The notes: generated from the sequence alone by a model not told the origin. 64,000 nt of DNA from Burkholderia anthina (GCF_001547525.1 NZ_CM003768.1:3100001-3164000); one strand, 5' to 3'. Shown: positions 27,370-37,053, counted from the stretch's first letter. Numbers and translations: made by a program.

Positions 27370-28077
27370 ATGGAACTGAACGACACGTTACGCGTACCGC
27401 TCGCGCCGCCTGTCGTGCGGGACGCGCTGGAGGATCTCGCACTGCTGCGCGCGAGCTTCGATCATTGCGAATCGTTCGTGAAACTCGCGCACGGCGAATT
27501 CGCGCTGACGATCACGGTGCCGCTCGGCCCGCTGCGCGCCCGCTACGACGTGCGCGCGCACGCGGCCGCCGAGCAGGGCGACGCGCAAGGGCAGCCGCGC
27601 CGCGTGCTCAACTTCAAGGCGCGGGCCGACGGCCTCGGCGCGCTGCGCGGCCAGGTCGAACTCGTGCTGATGCCGGATGACGATGCGACCGCCACGCGGA
27701 TCGAGTACGTGGTCTGGGCGACCGCGAGCGGGCCGCTCGCCGAGTTGCCGGGGCGGCAGATCGACAATGCGCTGCGGGAATGGACCGACACGTTCTTCCG
27801 TGAGTTCAGCGCGGTCGTGCAGGCGAAGCACGGCCTCGCGCCGAATCGCGCGAGCGCTTCTGCGCAGCGGCGCCAGCATGTGTTCCTGCGGCCGGCATCG
27901 CTGATGGCCGCGACGAAGCGTTCGCTGCCGCCGCATCTCGGCGGCGCGCTGAGCGGGCGGGCGGCGAGCGCGCTCCGGCATCGCGATTCCGGCACGGTGC
28001 CCGTGTGGGCGTGGGCGGCGATGATCGTGTTCGTCGCGCTGCTGCTTTACGCGGCACGCTGGTTCAACGGCGGCTGA
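27370..28077 (+). CDS. CoxG/SRPBCC-domain protein with C-terminal membrane anchor
   Basis: A 235-residue protein. Residues 1-150 match the CoxG (COG3427) version of the SRPBCC fold: MELNDTLRVPLAPPVV at the start, FDHCESFVKL, and a terminal helix (QIDNALREWTDTFFREFSAVV, part). A variable linker is followed by one hydrophobic helix near the C terminus (VPVWAWAAMIVFVALLLYAA), which would anchor the domain in the inner membrane with the bulk in the cytoplasm. CoxG was first linked to CO dehydrogenase, but no such genes are present here, so the role is open. ATG at 27370 follows GGGGAGG. Confidence 0.82.
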   Translation: MELNDTLRVPLAPPVVRDALEDLALLRASFDHCESFVKLAHGEFALTITVPLGPLRARYDVRAHAAAEQGDAQGQPRRVLNFKARADGLGALRGQVELVLMPDDDATATRIEYVVWATASGPLAELPGRQIDNALREWTDTFFREFSAVVQAKHGLAPNRASASAQRRQHVFLRPASLMAATKRSLPPHLGGALSGRAASALRHRDSGTVPVWAWAAMIVFVALLLYAARWFNGG

Positions 28078-28136
28078 GCGGCCGATCGGCCGCCCGGTTC
28101 CGTGTCACGGCCCGCGCTGCGCCCGCGCGGCGGGTA

Positions 28137-29144
28137 TCACCGTCCCCCGTCGGCACCAGCTCCGGTGCCGCGAAATTCCCTCCGATACGCAGACGGCGAC
28201 GTGCCGAGCGCGCCCGCGAAATGCTGGCGCAGCGACACGCTCGAGCCGTAGCCGGCCGCCTGCGCGATCGCGTCGATCGATTGGCCGGTGGTTTCGAGCA
28301 GAAGCCGCGCACGTGCGAGCCGCTCGGCCTGCAGCCACGCGGTGACGGTCGTGCCGGTCGCCTGGCGGAAGTGGCGCGTGAACGTGCGCCGGCTCATCAG
28401 CACGCGTTCGGCGAGCGAATCGACGCTGTGCGCGGCGTCGAGATGGCCGCGTACCCAGTCGAGCAGCCCCGCGAGCCGCGCGTCGCGCGGGTGCGCGGCG
28501 ACCGGCTGCGGCACGTACTGGGCCTGCCCGCCCTGACGGTGCGGCGGGATCACGAGGCGGCGCGCGATGCGGTTCGCGGCGTCCGAGCCGAAGCGCCGCC
28601 GCACGACGTGCAGACAGCAGTCGAGGCCTGCCGCGGTGCCGGCCGACGTCATCAGGTTGCCGTCGTCCACGTACAGCACGTCCGGATCGAGCTTCACGCG
28701 CGGAAAGCGCTGCGCGAAATCGTCGGCCCATGCCCAGTGCGTGGTGGCCGGGTGACCGTCGAGCAGGCCGGCCGCGGCGAGCACGTAGGCGCCGAGGCAC
28801 AGGCCGACGAGTTCCGCGCCGCGCGCGGCGACCGCGCGGACCGCATCGAGCAGCGCGTCGGGCGGCGTTTCGTCCGGGTCGCGCCACGAAGGCACGATGA
28901 CGATGTCCGCATTGTCGAGCGCGTCCAGCCCGTACGGCGCGGTGATCGTGAAGCCGCCCGTCGTCGCGAGCGGGCCGCGCTCGGCCGAGCAGACGCGGAA
29001 CTCGAACACGGGCGACGCGGCCGCGTCGCGTGCCTGGCCGAATACGACCGATGGCACCGACAGGTGGAACGGGCTGATGCCGTCGTACGCGATCACGGCG
29101 ACGACGGTCGGAATGGAGCTGACGGGCGACGCGGCGGCGAGCAT
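28137..29144 (-). CDS. GlxA-family AraC regulator (DJ-1/PfpI domain + HTH)
   Basis: A 335-residue regulator with an N-terminal DJ-1/PfpI-like (glutamine amidotransferase-like) domain (residues 10-185, with the GLCLGAYVLAAAGLLDG nucleophile-elbow region) and a C-terminal pair of AraC helix-turn-helix motifs (MSRRTFTRHFRQATGTTVTAWLQ, part, and AAGYGSSVSLRQHFAGALG). GlxA-type regulators often control catabolism of amino acids or quaternary amines. It is divergent from the isochorismatase-like gene, with a 9-bp inverted repeat between them, suggesting that it regulates that gene. Confidence 0.92.
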   Translation of the reverse strand: MLAAASPVSSIPTVVAVIAYDGISPFHLSVPSVVFGQARDAAASPVFEFRVCSAERGPLATTGGFTITAPYGLDALDNADIVIVPSWRDPDETPPDALLDAVRAVAARGAELVGLCLGAYVLAAAGLLDGHPATTHWAWADDFAQRFPRVKLDPDVLYVDDGNLMTSAGTAAGLDCCLHVVRRRFGSDAANRIARRLVIPPHRQGGQAQYVPQPVAAHPRDARLAGLLDWVRGHLDAAHSVDSLAERVLMSRRTFTRHFRQATGTTVTAWLQAERLARARLLLETTGQSIDAIAQAAGYGSSVSLRQHFAGALGTSPSAYRREFRGTGAGADGGR

Positions 29145-29165
29145 GGCGCGGTTCCGGGAAGGTGA

Positions 29166-29200
29166 TGGCCCGATTCTATCGAAGAATGGCTATCGGGCCA
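29166..29200. promoter_or_regulatory. Nested inverted repeats between the AraC regulator and hydrolase genes
   Basis: TGGCCCGAT at 29166-29174 is mirrored exactly by ATCGGGCCA at 29192-29200. Inside, ATTCT (29173-29177) faces AGAAT (29183-29187). The site lies 22 bases from the regulator start, so it could serve autoregulation and control of the hydrolase gene. Confidence 0.45.
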
Positions 29201-29298
29201 CTATCAGCGCGGGTCGCGCGCGCCGACAATGCATCGCATCGCACTGCTGGCCGTCCCGCTCCGGGGCGGGGCAGCGCCTCCCCGACCAGGAGATCGCC

Positions 29299-29964
29299 AT
29301 GTCGAACACGGCCCCGCATTCCGCTTCCCGTCCCGCTGCCCGCCGCGCACTGATCGTGATCGACGTGCAGAACGAATACGTGACGGGCAACCTGCCGATC
29401 GAATATCCGCCGCTCGACGTGTCGCTCGCGAACATCGGCCGCGCGATCGACGCCGCGCACGCGGCCGGCGTGCCGGTGATCGTGGTTCAGCACGTCGCGC
29501 CGGCCGGCGCGCCGATCTTCGCGCCGGGCACCGACGGCGTCGCGCTGCACGCGGTGGTGGCCAGCCGGCCGTACGCGCATCGGATCGAGAAGGCGCAGGC
29601 GAGCTCGTTCGCCGGCACCGATCTCGCCGCGTGGCTCGACGCGCACGGGATCGACACGCTCGCGGTGGCCGGCTACATGACGCACAACTGCAATGCGTCG
29701 ACCGTCTATCACGCGGCGCATGCGGGGCTGAAGGTCGAGTACCTGAACGACGCGACGGGCGCGCTGCCTTACGAGAACGAAGCGGGCGCGGCCAGCGCCG
29801 AAGAGATTCACCGCGCGTACGGGGTGGTGTTCCAGTCGAATTTCGCGGCGGTGATGTCGACCGACACGTGGATCGCGGGGCTGGCCGGCGCGGCGATGCC
29901 GGCGCGCGATTCGGTGGCCGCGTCGAACCGGCGGGCCCGCGCGCGGCGCGCGAAGGCGGCCTGA
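29299..29964 (+). CDS. Isochorismatase-like cysteine hydrolase
   Basis: A 221-residue member of the isochorismatase/nicotinamidase superfamily. The catalytic triad is visible: Asp22 in LIVIDVQNEY, Lys in RIEKAQASSF, and Cys in GYMTHNCNASTVYHA. Typical substrates are amides, carbamates or isochorismate; none can be chosen here. ATG at 29299 follows CAGGAGATC. An Ala/Arg-rich tail of about 20 residues extends past the normal fold. It is divergent from a GlxA-type AraC regulator that probably controls it. Confidence 0.9.
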   Translation: MSNTAPHSASRPAARRALIVIDVQNEYVTGNLPIEYPPLDVSLANIGRAIDAAHAAGVPVIVVQHVAPAGAPIFAPGTDGVALHAVVASRPYAHRIEKAQASSFAGTDLAAWLDAHGIDTLAVAGYMTHNCNASTVYHAAHAGLKVEYLNDATGALPYENEAGAASAEEIHRAYGVVFQSNFAAVMSTDTWIAGLAGAAMPARDSVAASNRRARARRAKAA

Positions 29965-30001
29965 CCCGGTACGGCGACGCGGCGCGCGATGCGCCGCGCG
30001 C

Positions 30002-30643
30002 TCAGTCGCGGTCCTTCAGCATCGCCGGGCTGTAGCGCAGCATGTCGAAGCAGCCGTCGACGAGCTTTTCGGCATGCTGCTCGGCGTCGATCTCGTCGGG
30101 CAGCATCAGCATGTCGCGCACGAAGCCGCTGACGAGCGTGTGCAGCATCAGCGCCGCACGCCACGTATCGAGCCGCTCGGGCAGCAGCTTGAGCCCCACG
30201 GCCGCCGCGAGATCGGCGTCGATCATGTGCAGCGCCTCGCTCATCCCCGCGCGGTTGCGCTGCAGCAGCGGCTCCATGTCCGCGACGTACTCGCACTTCA
30301 TGAACAGGATGCTGAACACGCGCCGCAGCTGTGCGTCGCGCTGCACGCCGAGCAGGCACCAGATGAGGATCTGGCGCACTTTCTCCAGCGGATTGCCGCC
30401 CGGCGCGTCGAGCGGTATCCGCTTCAGTTCGTCGATCGGCAGGAACACGCGGTCGAACATCGCATCGAACAGTTCGCTCTTGTTCGCGAAATGCCAGTAG
30501 ATCGCGCCGCGCGTCACGCCGGCGTGCTGGGCGATGTCCGCGAGCGACGTGTGCGACACGCCCTTTTCGAAGAACACGTGTTCGGCGGCGTCGAGAATGC
30601 GATTGCGCGTCTCGAGCGCCTCCTCCTTGGTACGTCTGACCAT
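30002..30643 (-). CDS. bpeR: TetR-family repressor of the RND pump (AcrR/BpeR-like)
   Basis: A 213-residue TetR repressor. The N terminus (VRRTKEEALETRNRILDAA, then TSLADIAQHAGVTRGAIYWHFANKSELF, part) is very close to E. coli AcrR, which explains why the operator in front of the pump resembles the AcrR site. The C-terminal half is the ligand-binding and dimer domain of the AcrR/TtgR branch. ATG at 30643 is the normal family start; an upstream extension from 30706 was rejected. It is divergent from bpeA. The symbol rests on synteny recalled from B. pseudomallei; in B. cenocepacia the pump is usually called RND-4. Confidence 0.9.
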   Translation of the reverse strand: MVRRTKEEALETRNRILDAAEHVFFEKGVSHTSLADIAQHAGVTRGAIYWHFANKSELFDAMFDRVFLPIDELKRIPLDAPGGNPLEKVRQILIWCLLGVQRDAQLRRVFSILFMKCEYVADMEPLLQRNRAGMSEALHMIDADLAAAVGLKLLPERLDTWRAALMLHTLVSGFVRDMLMLPDEIDAEQHAEKLVDGCFDMLRYSPAMLKDRD

Positions 30644-30776
30644 GTGCAGGCCTGATTGGATCGATCGTGGATGAATATAGGGTCCGCAACCCCTCGTCGC
30701 CGTCATGCGGACGGGCTATGCTGGCGGTTGGTAACAATCCGTAAGACTGAACAGCCGGCGGAGCACGAACGGGCTT

Positions 30777-30806
30777 TTTACATACATTCGTGAATGTATA
30801 TACAAT
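30777..30806 (+). promoter_or_regulatory. Promoter of bpeA-bpeB-oprB
   Basis: TTTACA at 30777-30782 and TACAAT at 30801-30806 are 18 bases apart; a TATACA at 30799 would give 16. The TetR operator fills the spacer. The start codon of bpeA is about 235 bases downstream, so the leader is unusually long. This lies in the 399-base bpeR-bpeA gap. Confidence 0.7.
30779..30802. promoter_or_regulatory. AcrR-type operator
   Basis: The core ATACATTC (30782-30789), GT, GAATGTAT (30792-30799) is a perfect 8-bp inverted repeat. Over 24 positions it differs from the known E. coli AcrR site at two as I remember that site. It covers the -35/-10 spacer of the pump promoter, so BpeR binding would block RNA polymerase. 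Confidence 0.85.
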
Positions 30807-30900
30807 ACCACCCTACGATCGAATGACCCAAGTGGCAATCAGTTAATATCCCACTCTGCTGATTCCCGCCCTAGTATCAGTCCGCAGTTCGCGGCATCCC

Positions 30901-30927
30901 CGTCGGCACGGAGGTCTCGTGCCGACG
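30901..30927 (+). other. Leader hairpin upstream of bpeA
   Basis: CGTCGGCACG at 30901-30910 pairs perfectly with CGTGCCGACG at 30918-30927 across GAGGTCT. It lies inside the predicted untranslated leader. No U tract follows, so it is not a simple terminator. Confidence 0.5.
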
Positions 30928-31042
30928 TGCTGTATCCAGCAGTCCAGTAATTCGGTGTTCGATCTGCGCCGCGAGGCGCATCCGTGTTGCGCTCCCGCCG
31001 GGTGCCGCACTTATTCCATTGGTTACACACAGAGGTCGCTCC

Positions 31043-32317
31043 ATGCGCGTCGAACGGGTTCCATACCGCTTGATCACTGTCGCGGCAGCCGCGGTTTTCC
31101 TGGCTGCCTGCGGAAAAAAAGAATCGGCACCGCCGCCGCAAACGCCGGAAGTCGGCGTCGTCACCGTCCAGCCGCAAGCCGTACCGGTCTTCACCGAGCT
31201 GCCGGGCCGCACCAGCGCTTTCCTCGTCGCGCAAGTGCGTGCACGGGTCGACGGCATCGTGCTGCGCCGTGAATTCACCGAAGGCACCGACGTCAAGGCC
31301 GGTCAGCGCCTCTACAAGATCGATCCGGCGCCGTACATCGCGGCGCTGAACAGCGCGAAGGCGACGCTCGCGAAGGCGCAGGCGAACCTCGTCACGCAGA
31401 ACGCGCTGGTCGCGCGCTACAAGGTGCTGGTCGCCGCGAACGCGGTCAGCAAGCAGGACTACGACAACGCGGTCGCCACGCAAGGCCAGGCCGCGGCGGA
31501 CGTCGCGGCCGGCAAGGCGGCGGTCGACACCGCGCAGATCAACCTCGGCTATACGGATGTCGTGTCGCCGATCAGCGGCCGCGTCGGCATCTCGCAGGTC
31601 ACGCCGGGCGCCTACGTGCAGGCGAGCCAGGCGACGCTGATGTCGACGGTGCAGCAGCTCGATCCGGTGTACGTCGACCTCACGCAGTCGAGCCTCGAAG
31701 GGCTGAAGCTGCGCCAGGACGTGCAGAGCGGCCGCCTGAAGACGAGCGGCCCGGGCGCGGCGAAGGTGTCGCTGATCCTGGAGGACGGCAAGACCTACTC
31801 GGAGCCGGGCAAGCTGCAGTTCTCGGACGTGACGGTCGACCAGACCACCGGCTCGGTGACGATCCGCGCGGTGTTCCCGAACCCGGGCCGCGTGCTGCTG
31901 CCGGGGATGTTCGTGCGCGCACGGATCGAGGAAGGCGTGAACGAGAACGCGTTCCTGGTGCCGCAGATCGGCGTCACGCACGACCAGAAGGGGCAGGCGA
32001 TCGCGATGGTCGTGAACGCCAGCAACAAGGTCGAGCCGCGTCCGCTGAAGACGACCGGCATGCAAGGCCAGAACTGGATCGTGGAAGGCGGTCTGCAGGC
32101 GGGCGATCACGTGATCGTGCAGGGCGTCGACAAGGTGCGCCCGGGCGCGACCGTGAAGACGGTCCCCGCGCAGCTCGCGCCGGCGGCCGATGCCGCCTCG
32201 GGCGCCGCTGCCCCCGCCGCGCCGGCCGCTGCCGGGTCCGGCGCCGCCGCCGCTTCCGGTGCCGCCGCATCGGGCGCCGCGCCGGCGAGTGCTGCCGCTG
32301 CTTCGAGCGCGCAATAA
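31043..32317 (+). CDS. bpeA: RND pump periplasmic adaptor (BpeA/MexA/AcrA type)
   Basis: Membrane fusion protein linking the inner-membrane RND transporter to the outer-membrane channel. The 424-residue lipoprotein has the lipobox LAAC near residue 22. The lipoyl and alpha-hairpin region follows (VRARVDGIVLRREFTEGTDVKAGQRLYKIDP, part; then coiled repeats of A/K/Q-rich helix), then the beta-barrel and membrane-proximal domains. The final 45 residues are almost only Ala, Ser, Gly and Pro, longer than in AcrA. ATG at 31043 follows AGAGGT. The bpeB start is 15 bases after the stop. Confidence 0.95.
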   Translation: MRVERVPYRLITVAAAAVFLAACGKKESAPPPQTPEVGVVTVQPQAVPVFTELPGRTSAFLVAQVRARVDGIVLRREFTEGTDVKAGQRLYKIDPAPYIAALNSAKATLAKAQANLVTQNALVARYKVLVAANAVSKQDYDNAVATQGQAAADVAAGKAAVDTAQINLGYTDVVSPISGRVGISQVTPGAYVQASQATLMSTVQQLDPVYVDLTQSSLEGLKLRQDVQSGRLKTSGPGAAKVSLILEDGKTYSEPGKLQFSDVTVDQTTGSVTIRAVFPNPGRVLLPGMFVRARIEEGVNENAFLVPQIGVTHDQKGQAIAMVVNASNKVEPRPLKTTGMQGQNWIVEGGLQAGDHVIVQGVDKVRPGATVKTVPAQLAPAADAASGAAAPAAPAAAGSGAAAASGAAASGAAPASAAAASSAQ

Positions 32318-32332
32318 CAGGGAGCCTGTTTC

Positions 32333-35300
32333 ATGGCAAAGTTTTTTATCGATCGCCCGATCTTCGCGTGGGTGATCGCCATCATCCTGATGCTGGCCGG
32401 GGTTGCGGCGATCTTCACGCTGCCGATCTCGCAGTATCCGACGATCGCGCCGCCATCGATCCAGATCACCGCGAACTACCCGGGCGCTTCCGCGAAGACG
32501 GTGGAAGACACGGTGACGCAGGTGATCGAGCAGCAGATGAGCGGTCTCGACAACTTCCTGTACATGTCGTCGACGAGTGACGACTCGGGCAACGCAACGA
32601 TCACGCTGACCTTCGCGCCGGGCACCAACGCCGACATCGCGCAGGTTCAGGTGCAGAACAAGCTGTCGCTCGCGACGCCGGTTCTGCCGCAGGTCGTGCA
32701 GCAGCTCGGTCTGTCGGTCACGAAGTCGAGCAGCAGCTTCCTGCTGGTGCTCGCCTTCAACTCCGAAGACGGCAGCATGAACAAGTACGACCTCGCGAAC
32801 TTCGTGGCGTCGCACGTGAAGGATCCGATCAGCCGGCTGAACGGCGTCGGTACCGTCACGCTGTTCGGCTCGCAGTACGCGATGCGGATCTGGCTCGACC
32901 CGAACCGCCTGACCAACTACGGCCTCACGCCGGTCGACGTCAGCTCGGCGATCACCGCGCAGAACGTGCAGATCGCGGGCGGCCAGATCGGTGGCACGCC
33001 GGCGAAGCCGGGCACCGTGCTGCAGGCGACGATCACCGAATCGACGCTGCTGCAGACGCCCGAGCAGTTCGGCAACATCCTGCTGAAGGTCAACCAGGAC
33101 GGCTCGCAGGTTCGCCTGAAGGACGTCGCGCAGATCGGCCTCGGCGGCGAAAACTACAACTTCGACACGAAGTACAACGGTCAGCCGACCGCGGCACTCG
33201 GTATCCAGCTCGCGACCAACGCGAACGCCCTCGCGACCGCGAAGGCCGTGCGCGCGAAGATCGACGAGCTCGCACCGTTCTTCCCGCACGGCCTCGTCGT
33301 GAAGTATCCGTACGACACGACGCCGTTCGTGAAGCTGTCGATCGAGGAAGTGGTCAAGACGCTGCTCGAAGGTATCGTGCTCGTGTTCCTCGTGATGTAT
33401 CTGTTCCTGCAGAACCTGCGGGCGACGATCATCCCGACGATCGCGGTGCCGGTCGTGCTGCTCGGCACGTTCGCGATCATGTCGATGGTCGGCTTCTCGA
33501 TCAACACGCTGTCGATGTTCGGTCTCGTGCTCGCGATCGGCCTGCTGGTCGACGATGCGATCGTGGTGGTCGAGAACGTCGAGCGCGTGATGGCGGAGGA
33601 GGGGCTGTCGCCGAAGGAGGCGACCCGCAAGGCGATGGGGCAGATCACCGGCGCACTCGTCGGCGTGGCGCTCGTGCTGTCGGCGGTGTTCGTGCCGGTG
33701 GCGTTCTCCGGCGGCTCGGTCGGCGCGATCTATCGTCAGTTCTCGCTGACGATCGTGTCGGCGATGGTGCTGTCGGTGCTGGTCGCGTTGATTCTGACGC
33801 CGGCGCTGTGCGCGACGATCCTCAAGCCGATCCCGCAAGGGCATCACGAAGAGAAGAAGGGCTTCTTCGGCTGGTTCAACCGCACGTTCAACAACAGCCG
33901 CGACAAGTACCACGTCGGCGTGCACCACGTGATCAAGCGCTCGGGCCGCTGGCTCATCATCTATCTGGTCGTGATCGTCGCGGTCGGCCTGCTGTTCGTG
34001 CGCCTGCCGAAGTCGTTCCTGCCCGATGAGGACCAGGGCCTGATGTTCGTGATCGTGCAGACGCCGTCGGGCTCCACGCAGGAAACGACCGCGAAGACGC
34101 TCGCGAACATTTCCGACTACCTGCTGAAGGACGAGAAGGAAATCGTCGAATCGGCGTTCACCGTCAACGGCTTCAGCTTTGCGGGCCGCGGCCAGAACTC
34201 GGGTCTCGTGTTCGTCCGCCTGAAGGATTACGCGCAGCGTCAGCATGCGAACCAGAAGGTGCAGGCGCTGATCGGCCGGATGTTCGGGCGTTACGCGAGC
34301 TACAAGGACGCGCTCGTGATTCCGTTCAACCCGCCGTCGATTCCGGAACTCGGTACCGCTGCCGGTTTCGACTTCGAGCTGACGGACAACGCCGGTCTCG
34401 GCCACGACGCGCTGATGGCCGCGCGTAACCAGTTGCTCGGGATGGCGTCGAAGGATCCGACGCTGCAGGGTGTCCGTCCGAACGGCCTGAACGATACGCC
34501 GCAGTACAAGGTCAATATCGACCGCGAGAAGGCGAATGCGCTGGGCGTGACGGCGGATGCGATCGACCAGACGTTCTCGATCGCGTGGGCGTCGAAGTAC
34601 GTGAACAACTTCCTCGACACCGACGGCCGGATCAAGAAGGTGTACGTGCAGGCCGACGCGCCGTTCCGGATGACGCCGGAAGACATGAACATCTGGTACG
34701 TGCGCAACGGGTCGGGCGGGATGGTGCCGTTCAGCGCGTTCTCGACCGGTCACTGGACGTACGGTTCGCCGAAGCTCGAGCGCTACAACGGCGTGTCGGC
34801 GATGGAAATCCAGGGGCAGGCCGCACCGGGCAAGTCGACCGGTCAGGCGATGGCCGCGATGGAAACGCTCGCGAAGAAGCTGCCGGTCGGTATCGGCTAT
34901 TCGTGGACGGGCCTGTCGTTCCAGGAAATCCAGTCGGGCTCGCAGGCGCCGATCCTGTACGCGATCTCGATCCTCGTCGTGTTCCTGTGTCTCGCGGCGC
35001 TGTATGAAAGCTGGTCGATCCCGTTCTCGGTGATCATGGTCGTGCCGCTCGGCGTGATCGGTGCGCTGCTCGCGGCCACGATGCGCGGCCTCGAGAACGA
35101 CGTGTTCTTCCAGGTCGGCCTGCTGACGACCGTGGGCTTGTCCGCGAAGAACGCGATCCTGATCGTCGAGTTCGCGCGCGAGCTGCAGCAGTCGGAGAAG
35201 ATGGGGCCGATCGAGGCCGCGCTGGAAGCGGCGCGCCTGCGGCTGCGTCCGATCCTGATGACGTCGCTCGCGTTCATTCTCGGCGTGCTGCCGCTCGCGA

Positions 35301-35533
35301 TCAGCAACGGCGCGGGCTCGGCGAGCCAGCACGCGATCGGCACGGGCGTGATCGGCGGAATGATCACGGCGACGTTCCTCGCGATCTTCATGATCCCGAT
35401 GTTCTTCGTGAAGATCCGTGCGATCTTCAGCGGCGAGAAGGAAGACGTCGACGAGGCGCTGCGCCTGGCTCAGGAGCACTCGCACCACGAAGAGAAGCCG
35501 GGCAACGGCGACGAAGGCAACAAGGGACAGTGA
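32333..35533 (+). CDS. bpeB: RND multidrug efflux transporter (BpeB/AcrB/MexB type)
   Basis: Proton-driven HAE-1 family exporter, 1066 residues, forming an inner-membrane trimer with large periplasmic loops. The start [17 protein letters not shown] is characteristic. The proton relay residues are present at almost exactly AcrB positions: Asp407 and Asp408 in [14 protein letters not shown] and Lys939 in [14 protein letters not shown] Glu/His/Lys-rich C-terminal tail is present. In Burkholderia this pump type exports macrolides, aminoglycosides, fluoroquinolones and acyl-homoserine lactones in various reports. It is cotranscribed with bpeA and oprB; its stop shares one base with the oprB start. 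Confidence 0.96.
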   Translation: MAKFFIDRPIFAWVIAIILMLAGVAAIFTLPISQYPTIAPPSIQITANYPGASAKTVEDTVTQVIEQQMSGLDNFLYMSSTSDDSGNATITLTFAPGTNADIAQVQVQNKLSLATPVLPQVVQQLGLSVTKSSSSFLLVLAFNSEDGSMNKYDLANFVASHVKDPISRLNGVGTVTLFGSQYAMRIWLDPNRLTNYGLTPVDVSSAITAQNVQIAGGQIGGTPAKPGTVLQATITESTLLQTPEQFGNILLKVNQDGSQVRLKDVAQIGLGGENYNFDTKYNGQPTAALGIQLATNANALATAKAVRAKIDELAPFFPHGLVVKYPYDTTPFVKLSIEEVVKTLLEGIVLVFLVMYLFLQNLRATIIPTIAVPVVLLGTFAIMSMVGFSINTLSMFGLVLAIGLLVDDAIVVVENVERVMAEEGLSPKEATRKAMGQITGALVGVALVLSAVFVPVAFSGGSVGAIYRQFSLTIVSAMVLSVLVALILTPALCATILKPIPQGHHEEKKGFFGWFNRTFNNSRDKYHVGVHHVIKRSGRWLIIYLVVIVAVGLLFVRLPKSFLPDEDQGLMFVIVQTPSGSTQETTAKTLANISDYLLKDEKEIVESAFTVNGFSFAGRGQNSGLVFVRLKDYAQRQHANQKVQALIGRMFGRYASYKDALVIPFNPPSIPELGTAAGFDFELTDNAGLGHDALMAARNQLLGMASKDPTLQGVRPNGLNDTPQYKVNIDREKANALGVTADAIDQTFSIAWASKYVNNFLDTDGRIKKVYVQADAPFRMTPEDMNIWYVRNGSGGMVPFSAFSTGHWTYGSPKLERYNGVSAMEIQGQAAPGKSTGQAMAAMETLAKKLPVGIGYSWTGLSFQEIQSGSQAPILYAISILVVFLCLAALYESWSIPFSVIMVVPLGVIGALLAATMRGLENDVFFQVGLLTTVGLSAKNAILIVEFARELQQSEKMGPIEAALEAARLRLRPILMTSLAFILGVLPLAISNGAGSASQHAIGTGVIGGMITATFLAIFMIPMFFVKIRAIFSGEKEDVDEALRLAQEHSHHEEKPGNGDEGNKGQ

Positions 35534-37053
35534 TGATGCAAAAACACGCTTTGACTGCAATCGCAGTCGCGCTCCTTGCCACGGGCTGCACGATGGCGCC
35601 GCATTACAAGCGGCCCGACGCACCCGTCGCGCAGGCGTACCCGGCCGGCGGCGTCTACGCGACGCAGCCGGGCGCGGCCGGCGCGCGCAGCGCGAACGGG
35701 CAAGCTGCGACCGCCATCGGCTGGCGCGAGTTCTTCGTCGATCCGCGCCTGCAGCGGCTGATCGAGATCGCGCTGAAAAACAACCGCGACCTGCGCGTGT
35801 CGGTGCTGAACATCGAGGCGGCGCGCGCGCAGTACCAGATCACGCGCGCGGGGCTGTTCCCGACGCTCGACGGCACGGGCACGGGCAGTATCCAGCGCGT
35901 GCCCCAGGGCCTGTCGCAGACCGGTGCGCCGTACATCTCGCGCGCCTACAACGTCGGGCTCTCGGCATCGTGGGAGCTCGACCTGTTCGGCCGCGTGCAG
36001 AGCCTGAAGGATCAGGCGCTCGCGCAGTACCTGTCGACGTCGTATGCCCGGCAGGCATCGGAAATCTCGCTGGTGTCGCAGGTGGCTGACCAGTACCTGA
36101 CGCTGCTGTCGACCGACGATCTGCTGAAGGTCACCGAGAACACGCTGAAGACCGCGCAGGCGTCCTACGACCTGACGAAGCTGCAGTTCGACAACGGCAC
36201 GGGCTCCGAGCTCGAGCTGCGTCAGGCGCAGACCGTGGTCGAGACGGCGCTCGCGAACCAGCAGGCGCAGGCGCGAGCGCGTGCGCAGGCGCTGAACGCG
36301 CTGGTGCTGCTGATCGGCGAGCCGCTGCCGGACGACCTGCCGGCCGGCATGCCGCTCGACGCGCAGAATCTGCTGACGGACGTGCCGGCAGGCCTTCCGT
36401 CGGATCTGCTCACGCGGCGTCCGGACGTGATGCAGGCCGAGCAGACGCTGCTGGCTGCAAACGCGAACATCGGCGCGGCGCGCGCGGCATTCTTCCCGCG
36501 CATCTCGCTGACGGGTGCGTTCGGCACCGGCAGCCCGACGCTCGGCGGTCTGTTCAAGGCCGGCACGGCCGCATGGTCGTTCGCGCCGCAGATCACGATG
36601 CCGATCTTCGAGGGCGGGCAGAACATCGCGAACCTGAATCTTGCGAACGTGCAGAAGCGCATCGAGATCGCCAACTACGAGAAGGCGATCCAGTCGGCGT
36701 TCCGCGAAGTGGCGGATGGCCTCGCCGCACGCGGCACGTACGACCAGCAGATCGCGGCGCTCGAGCGCAACGAGCACGCGCAGCAGCGGCGCTTCGACCT
36801 GTCGGACCTGCGGTACAAGAACGGCGTCGACAGCTACCTGTCGGTGCTGACCGCGCAGACGGATCTGTACTCGGCGCAGCAGTCGCTGATCAGCGCGCGT
36901 CTGGCCCGCTGGACGAACCTGGTCGACCTGTACCGCGCACTCGGTGGCGGGTGGATCCAGCGTGCCGGCGAAGCGCCGCGCGCGCCGGATGCACCGGTCG
37001 ACTACGACAAGGCGGCCGCGCCGGCGCCTGCGTCGGCAGCGGCGAACGGGTAA
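35533..37053 (+). CDS. oprB: Outer-membrane efflux channel lipoprotein (OprB/OprM, NodT family)
   Basis: A 506-residue TolC-like outer-membrane factor completing the tripartite pump. It has a signal peptide with lipobox LATGC (Cys about residue 19), followed by MAPHYKRPDAP typical of NodT/OprM proteins. Two outer-membrane-efflux repeats follow, with NVGLSASWELDLFGRV around residue 140 and SFAPQITMPIFEGGQN around residue 355. The ATG at 35533 overlaps the bpeB stop (TGATG), indicating coupling; ATG 35536 is an alternative. A 14-bp hairpin follows the stop. Confidence 0.95.
   Translation: MMQKHALTAIAVALLATGCTMAPHYKRPDAPVAQAYPAGGVYATQPGAAGARSANGQAATAIGWREFFVDPRLQRLIEIALKNNRDLRVSVLNIEAARAQYQITRAGLFPTLDGTGTGSIQRVPQGLSQTGAPYISRAYNVGLSASWELDLFGRVQSLKDQALAQYLSTSYARQASEISLVSQVADQYLTLLSTDDLLKVTENTLKTAQASYDLTKLQFDNGTGSELELRQAQTVVETALANQQAQARARAQALNALVLLIGEPLPDDLPAGMPLDAQNLLTDVPAGLPSDLLTRRPDVMQAEQTLLAANANIGAARAAFFPRISLTGAFGTGSPTLGGLFKAGTAAWSFAPQITMPIFEGGQNIANLNLANVQKRIEIANYEKAIQSAFREVADGLAARGTYDQQIAALERNEHAQQRRFDLSDLRYKNGVDSYLSVLTAQTDLYSAQQSLISARLARWTNLVDLYRALGGGWIQRAGEAPRAPDAPVDYDKAAAPAPASAAANG

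Noticed and set aside
30919..31272. Open frame in the bpeA leader running into bpeA
   Set aside because: GTG start sits too close to the GAGGTC in the hairpin loop, and the frame overlaps the true adaptor start. Mentioned only as a possible leader peptide.
30839..35623. A 1594-codon open frame antisense to bpeA-bpeB
   Set aside because: It is the mirror of strong G/C codon bias in the RND genes. Its sequence is Arg/His-rich without any domain, and the plus-strand genes carry full catalytic motifs.
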